A stretch of 64,000 nucleotides of DNA, taken from contig JAWHQI010000005.1 of assembly GCA_033032865.1 (NCBI GenBank), forward strand, positions 8,952,001 to 9,016,000, written 5' to 3'. The stretch's first letter is position 1. Every line of letters begins with the position of its first letter. The DNA comes from Dactylorhiza incarnata. Taxonomy: Eukaryota; Streptophyta; Magnoliopsida; Asparagales; Orchidaceae. The notes under the pieces were generated by a model. The model saw only the letters and a program-made list of their open reading frames with translations, made no database searches and was not told the origin of the DNA. Below, one piece after another: positions 58,691 through 64,000 of the stretch. The position numbers were made by a program, and so were the translations under genes.

Positions 58691-59194
58691 GATTTCTGGG
58701 TAAACACAGTTGAACTTGAAAACATGATACAAATCATGAGGGATACTCGTGTCTAACTCAGACGGTTGGTTCCTTCTTGAAGTCCCTTTCCAAAATAAGA
58801 GATCCTTAAACCTAAATGATCCAAAAGATGGCTAAGACTCAAAGTCTCTTCCTCATATAGGGAGGGGGACTAAATTACACATTACTTAATGCCCCTAAGA
58901 AGTAAAAGTACATAATGATCAAGACAAAATAAAATACTCCACATCGTTGTCGCCGCGTGTGCGTAACAGATCCTGAAAGACACAAGAATTAGGAAAAAAA
59001 GGTTATGAAGCAATTTAACAATCTTATAATGTGACTAATAGAAATAATACGAGGAAAAGAATGTACATGTAAAATAGAGGAAAGAGGAACATTAGTAGAG
59101 CGGGAGAATTGTCCTTTGCCCGCAATAAGGGATAAGGAAGTACTGGAAGCAATGACTTAGACATGATTGGACGAAGGAGTGTGCGAGACAAATA
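58691..59194. other. non-coding spacer
   Basis: No recognisable gene or terminus. Confidence 0.5.
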
Positions 59195-60334
59195 ACGACC
59201 AAGTCATATGGTCGGTAGCTCCAAAGGGAATGATCGACTCAGAAGAAGAGGTGCAAACAGTGTTTACAATTCATATAACTGAGCTGGCAAAGGCGGTGGA
59301 GGGATAACTTGAGGACAAATCACCTAGAGATCATACAATTCATCATGGGGCATTAAGTTCATCAGCACACAAAAAACATGACGAAGGAGAAGGATCCTCA
59401 TGAAGCTAGGTAGTGTGGGCTGCAAACTGAGGGCGTGGTCTCGATTGTCTACCACTGCCACAACTAACACCTTGACCACGTCTATCAATTCCCCTACCAA
59501 GCGGAGTAAGATGAGGATAAAATTGATATCAAGGTTCGTGAAAATGTCCTTTCTTCCCATAGTGATTGCATGAAGGAGCAAAGGCACCAGTGCGTTCGGT
59601 CAATGTATTAGAAGGTGGACCGTGACCAAAACCAACAAGAGCAGAACACTTAGTCAATGTAGTCAAAAATCTCTGTTGGTCCTCATCACCCAAGACTATA
59701 TTGAATGTCTCTCTGAGACGGAAGAGGAGCACAGTGTAAAAAATGGGTTCATACAGTATTAAACGCCATGTTTAACCCCATGAGAAAGACATGCACTCGG
59801 AAGTGGTTTTCCTTCCGCAATTTGAGTACGTCTACATTGCATTCAGGATTAAAGTTTTCAAAACAGTATAGATCCTAATACAGTCGTTCAACTTTCGAGA
59901 AATAAACAAAGACACTGATGGGCCCTTGCATCAGCTCGAGGACCCAACAGGTTAGTTCATACACCTGAGTAGAACTCCTGATTTGCGAGAGTAAGTATCA
60001 TGCACATTAGTCCATATCTTATAGGTTGAATCCATAACATTTAACTACGATATATAATAGGGAACATAGAGTGGAGAATCCATGAGGCCAATTAGTTATC
60101 TGAACCTTACTTCCTCAATGAGGGATCAATTCATTGTGGCTCAAATACGATCCTGTAAACATATCCATTCAACTAGTGATTGTAGATAGCATGTTGGGCT
60201 GCTCATGACCATTTGAGATCGTACCATCAACCAGTATGGTGGTAATCTTTAAGATCCTGAATGACCATGAGTTAAAGGGGGATCACTCAACTAGGCACCT
60301 TAATGTTAGATGAAGGGTCAGAAGAATCCCCCAT
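59195..60334 (-). pseudogene. copia gag and protease remnant
   Basis: The minus-strand start MGDSSDPSSN at 60334 and the LKITTILVDG block match the gag opening at 32677. QQRFLTTL and a decayed knuckle (CNHYGKKGHFHEP near 59545) follow. The protease box survives as GATDHMT near 59200-59220, with the preceding DSG altered. Stops and frame changes are numerous. Integrase and RT are absent. Confidence 0.7.
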
Positions 60335-60830
60335 AATGATAGAAGGTCGGAGCACCACTAACAGGATCTACAAGAACAAGATAATTAAGGAATTGACACC
60401 ACAACATTCTAAGACACCCTAGAAATTCACTTGTCGAAAAGGGTAGTCGGTGGGGATACCATTATGTGGCTGCGATTGCAGCCTAATTGGAACGACGACC
60501 AGAAGGCACTAGTGGACGCCGAAGAGGGGGGTTGACTCCGGCAGGAAGCCTCTTGAAGGGCTGGGAGGGGCGTCGAAGCCTCCTGGACGGGCGAAGAGGC
60601 TGTGAAGCCTCCTGGACTGGCTATTGGGGGCAGTGATGCCTTCTAAAAGGGTTGCGAGGGGTATGAATCCTACCGTAGGGGCTATGGGAGGCGACGATGC
60701 TTGAGGAGGTTTCCTAGAGTGGCTTCGAATGACAACAAGATCCAGTGGAGAAGATAGAGACTTCGCGAGCTTTGGTGGGGTAGATACGGGCCTCGACTGA
60801 TGGGTAAGGTTCTCTCTCGTACCAAATCAA
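60335..60830 (-). other. probable leader of the copia remnant, with repeated GAAGCCTCCTGGA
   Basis: 60530-60720 repeats GAAGCCTC.TG.A..GGCT at about 45-bp spacing. CTCTCGTACCA near 60814 may be a decayed primer site (reverse complement of TGGTATCAGAG). Confidence 0.4.
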
Positions 60831-61962
60831 ATTACTAAACCAGAATAATCATCATTTCATTCATAATAATATTTATATACTATATACGTATTTCAAATAT
60901 TGCATATTACATAAACACCACACATTATATAAGTATTCAGCTGATAGCTTGACCACCACTAACCCGGGATACATAGCTTTAATACATACTCAACCTGTAC
61001 AAGGAAGAATTTCATTCGCATCTAATTTTAAGAACTAAAATAGAAGAGGCGAAGAAAAATAGGCCTAGTGAAAATTACTGAAATAATTTCCAAAGAAAAA
61101 TTGCATTGGAACAGAGATTCTTACAAAGGAATATTCTTCCATATTTTCTCCCATCCTTCCCATGAAAAATAACCTAAGTTAGGTAAAATATTGGAATTAA
61201 CAGAGATTTGATATACTTTGAAACAACAAGGAGCAAAGATAAACGGAGTTAAGCATATGCACCTTTCTGAAGTCATTTAACCAAGAAAATGGCAATGGAC
61301 CTGTTACAATTTCAAACATCAAAAAGCATATGAGAAATAATAACACATTAACCTAATACATGAAACATAGGAAAATTGTGCATTAGAAGATATACTAGAC
61401 TATTGTAGTAGTTGCTCTAAACATAAGACGTGAGTGGCCCGGGAGGAAAATATAAAGAGCAGGTCTGACAAAAGGAAGCATCAAACAGAGATGTTGAACC
61501 CTACAGGCATCGACCTCTTTTCTGCTCGTACATGGAATCAGAGTTGTGCGCCATTCTTGTAATCATCGTCGTTGTAACTGGCTACTGCTAGAGCCTGTCT
61601 TCGTTCTTACTATCTGACTGTGTTCATAGGCTAGATGGCAGATCCAGTGATTCTCTTTCTAGGTCAGAGGATCAACATACAAGCATGCCCCCATTCTCTG
61701 TAAAGCCTTGAACTCGTAAACTTATAAAGTGGATTTAAAAGCTTAACTTAAATGAATCAACAAAGATAAATAAAGTCTCTAATGATGATATAATTTAGGG
61801 AATCAGTACCAAGTGCACCTTTCTTTTTTGCTATTCATCATTTTTCCTTCTCCTAACTTTCATTGCATGGTTCAGCTTTGCTTCTTTTATGTTTAATCCT
61901 TGTCATAATACTATGTGCTTCTTTTATGTTTAAGCATTCTCATAATTCTTATGGGGGACGAT
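60831..61962. other. AT-rich region, nothing recognised
   Basis: No transposon hallmark or convincing exon. GGGGGACGAT at 61953-61962 is polypurine-tract-like and abuts the LTR that follows. Confidence 0.45.
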
Positions 61963-62550
61963 TGTTAAGTTCTTGATTTTTAGGAGCTACTTGGGATTTG
62001 AAAAGGTGGTTTTCTTATGTTGTTGTTTGGGTTTTTGTTTTAAGAGATGGATTCTGTTACGGATGTCGTGGACTCACGTTGGGGGATTACGTACAAGCGC
62101 CGCAACCCGGCGCACACCGCTTAGGAGGAGGATTTATCTTTATTTCAGCATGTATTTTTATTTTAGCATTTTGATATTGTTATGTTGTTGAACCTTGGTT
62201 CGGTCAGACCGGTTGGGTCTCCAACCCCATATGGGTGGGAGCTTGTTTGTTTTGGGAGATCATGAAATCAATTATCTAATTTCTCTCTCTCTATTTCCTC
62301 TCTCTCTCTCTAATTCCCGTAAGCCCTAAACTGCACCCCACACTGGTTCTTCTGCCGTTCCGCACGCCGCTACGTCGCAGGGATCGTCGATCCCCTCCGG
62401 CTTCCGCCCCGACGCCGCATCCTCCAGCGCTTCCTCCTTCGTAGATCTCCGTCCGACGAGATTGGGTCGAGAGGTTCTCGTAAGGGTCACGACGAGATCG
62501 GGCCCCCCTTCCTCCTCCTCGCACTAGGGCTCAGAAGAAGGCCCATAACA
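61963..62550 (+). repeat. LTR of a gypsy element
   Basis: Begins TGTTAAGTTCTTG and ends GCCCATAACA, giving short inverted TGTTA/TAACA ends, and is followed by a primer site at 62554. 62280-62320 is CT-rich, then a GC-rich leader with GTAAGCCCTAAAC. The polypurine-like bases before it raise the possibility of a tandem copy upstream. Confidence 0.7.
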
Positions 62551-62553
62551 CCT

Positions 62554-62567
62554 TGGTATCAGAAGCC
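62554..62567 (+). promoter_or_regulatory. primer binding site of the last gypsy element
   Basis: TGGTATCAGAAGCC, three bases after the LTR, matches initiator tRNA-Met priming. Confidence 0.75.
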
Positions 62568-62681
62568 TCCTCCTCCACCGTTGCTTCACTACCATCTACG
62601 CCCACAACCGCCACCCCTACAACCGCCAACGCACAGATTCCGCTTCCGTCACTGCGTTCCAGCCCCGCCACCGCTCCTGCA

Positions 62682-63319
62682 TAGGCGTGCAAAAAAAGCC
62701 TGAGCCTGGTTGCCCGACTCGGGTCTGCCCGGGTCTGAGCCCGGTTAGGCCCGGGCCAGGCCCAGGCCAGGTCTATAAGGGGCTCACCAGGCCCCCTTAT
62801 TTGACCAGAGCCCGGCCTGGTGCCCGGGCCGGGCCCAGGCCTGCCCGGGCACCAGGCTTTTGCCTGGTGCCCGTTGGACGCAATAAATTGGGCGCTGCCC
62901 AGCTAGAAAGTTGGGCAGAACCCAGCATTTAATGTTGGGCAGCGCTGTTTGCTGCCCAGCATTAAATGCTGGGCTGCCACGCCCAGCATTAAATGTGTTG
63001 GGCGTGGCCGCCAAGCCTAATTTTTTTGCTGCCTTTTGGCAACCATTAATTATATAAATAATATAAAAAAAATTATATAATATCTATTATAATATATATA
63101 TATAATTTTATATAATACAAAATTTTGAATATTTAACTGTTTTGGGGGCCTGCTTGGGCCCGATCTTGTAGGCTCAGGCAGGCCCTTTTATTTTGGCGAG
63201 GCCCGGGCCCGGTCTGGGCCCGGTTTGGCAGAGGCCCGGCCTGAGCCTGGCATATATAAAGCCCGGGCCCTGCAGGCCCAGGTCTGGCCTAGGCCCGCAG
63301 GGCCTTTTTTGGACACCTA
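62682..63319. mobile_element. non-autonomous hAT element E, 638 bp
   Basis: The target duplication CTCCTGCA is exact at 62674-62681 and 63320-63327. Termini TAGGCGTGCAAAAAAAGCC and, from the right, TAGGTGTCCAAAAAAGGCC. GC-rich subterminal GGCCCGGGCC words flank an AT-rich centre. Palindromes on GCCCAGCATT lie at 62925-63010. No transposase. It lies in the leader of the gypsy element. Confidence 0.93.
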
Positions 63320-63471
63320 CTCCTGCAGCGCCCGGATCGGGTTTTCCGCCGAACCCTCGGGGCTCGCCAGTCCTATTGGGGGCTTTCTCCGCCGGTCTTC
63401 CGCTGTTATCAGATAGCACGGGCCTTTTGCCCACTCCCCCGTCCTCTTTTTCACCCGCTAGGATCTTCCCC

Positions 63472-64000
63472 ATGGACGACGACTCTCCCGCCGGCCTCAC
63501 TTTGGTTCAGATCTTGGAGTCTTTTCAGCACATGATGGTGGCGAACAATAAAGCTCTCATTGAGGCCCCCCGGCCGGAAGGTTACCTGCCAGCTCCACGT
63601 GTCGCCTCGGGCTCATCGCAAACGCTTAACGAATTTCTTCCACCACGGAATGACGGGGGAAATTTTCCCCGCTTGGTGAAAATGGATTTTCCGCTTTTTG
63701 ACGGCCGGGAAGACCCCCTCACGTGGCTCACACGCTGCGAACAGTTCTTTGAAACCCAACGTACTCCGAAAGAGGATTGGATTGGTGTGGCTTCATTCCA
63801 TCTCATGGGCTCCGCACACCTCTGGTTCTCGCAGCTCTGCCGTGAACGTCTGAACTTGGTGTGGGCGGACTTTAAGTCGCAGTGCACCCTCTGATTCGGA
63901 CCTCCCCTTCGCGGAAATCCGATTGGCGACCTCATCTCCCACCGACAGACGGGTTCCATTGATGACTACATCGAGAGGTTTCAGGTGCTCCTCTCCTGTA
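63472..64000 (+). pseudogene. gypsy gag, running off the window
   Basis: ATG at 63472 (MDDDSPAGLTLVQ). The gag domain has FPLFDGREDPLTWLTRCEQF, ASFHLMGSAHLWFSQL and FKSQCTL. An in-frame TGA at 63892-63894 (expected Arg, CGA) is followed in the same frame by FGPPLRGNPIGDLISHRQTG and DDYIERFQVLL to the window end. The frame is otherwise open, so this copy is younger-looking than most. The start is chosen because it is the first ATG after the leader. The open frame extends upstream into hAT E without a gag-like sequence. Confidence 0.82.

Noticed and set aside
57937..58732. Long open frames (200-225 codons) on both strands over the GC-rich array
   Set aside because: The repeat unit has no stop codon and alternates in length, so several frames stay open. 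The products are simple repeats with no family resemblance.
61500..61700. Possible terminal exon on the minus strand (RRQALAVASYNDDDYKNG)
   Set aside because: Only one short open stretch, no second exon in phase and no family recognised.

Overview
This is nuclear DNA of a flowering plant. The evidence is the content: Ty1/copia and Ty3/gypsy LTR retrotransposons primed by initiator tRNA-Met, Ac-like and DUF659-type hAT transposons with GC-rich termini, Harbinger elements with TAA target sites, a TRIM, and one short gene remnant split by GT-AG introns. The species cannot be read from the sequence. Nearly the whole window is nested, decayed transposable-element DNA; I found no intact host gene, rRNA, tRNA or CRISPR array.

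Layout. 1-4.4 kb: 3' end of a copia element with an extra sense ORF and its 3' LTR. 4.4-9.8 kb: 5' LTR, gag, protease and integrase of a second copia element, cut off by an inverted related LTR (9.8-11.2 kb). 11.2-22.8 kb: a minus-strand gypsy pol split by a complete non-autonomous copia-type element (12,569-20,230, site duplication TGGAG), which itself holds a complete 0.42-kb TRIM (15,702-16,124, site duplication AACTT). 23.8-25.6 kb: truncated hAT. 25.6-29.8 kb: gypsy LTR and leader remnants with tandem repeats. 29.8-30.4 kb: the last three exons of a gene on the minus strand. 30.6-36.8 kb: Harbinger MITE, gypsy LTR fragment, copia gag/protease fragment, 1.57-kb Harbinger element, DUF659 hAT remnant. 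36.8-47.9 kb: chromovirus (gypsy) with three LTRs bounded by one site duplication GTGCG, sitting inside a small hAT element. 50.2-57.3 kb: copia LTR split by a hAT that contains another hAT. 57.3-58.7 kb: minus-strand LTR with a 20-copy GC-rich minisatellite. 59.1-60.3 kb: copia gag/protease remnant. 62.0-64.0 kb: start of a gypsy element (LTR, PBS, gag) carrying a 638-bp hAT.

How the parts relate. None of the transposase or polyprotein genes is intact; most are broken by stop codons, many of the G:C-to-A:T kind expected from deamination of methylated cytosine. The recurring oddity is regulatory. In several copia LTRs the stretch upstream of the TATA box is an array of one short, often palindromic word, and the word differs from LTR to LTR. 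The subterminal regions of the hAT elements are similarly built from clusters of near-perfect palindromes. One array (TCTCGAGA) occurs both in an LTR and in front of the extra ORF of the same element, suggesting an internal promoter.
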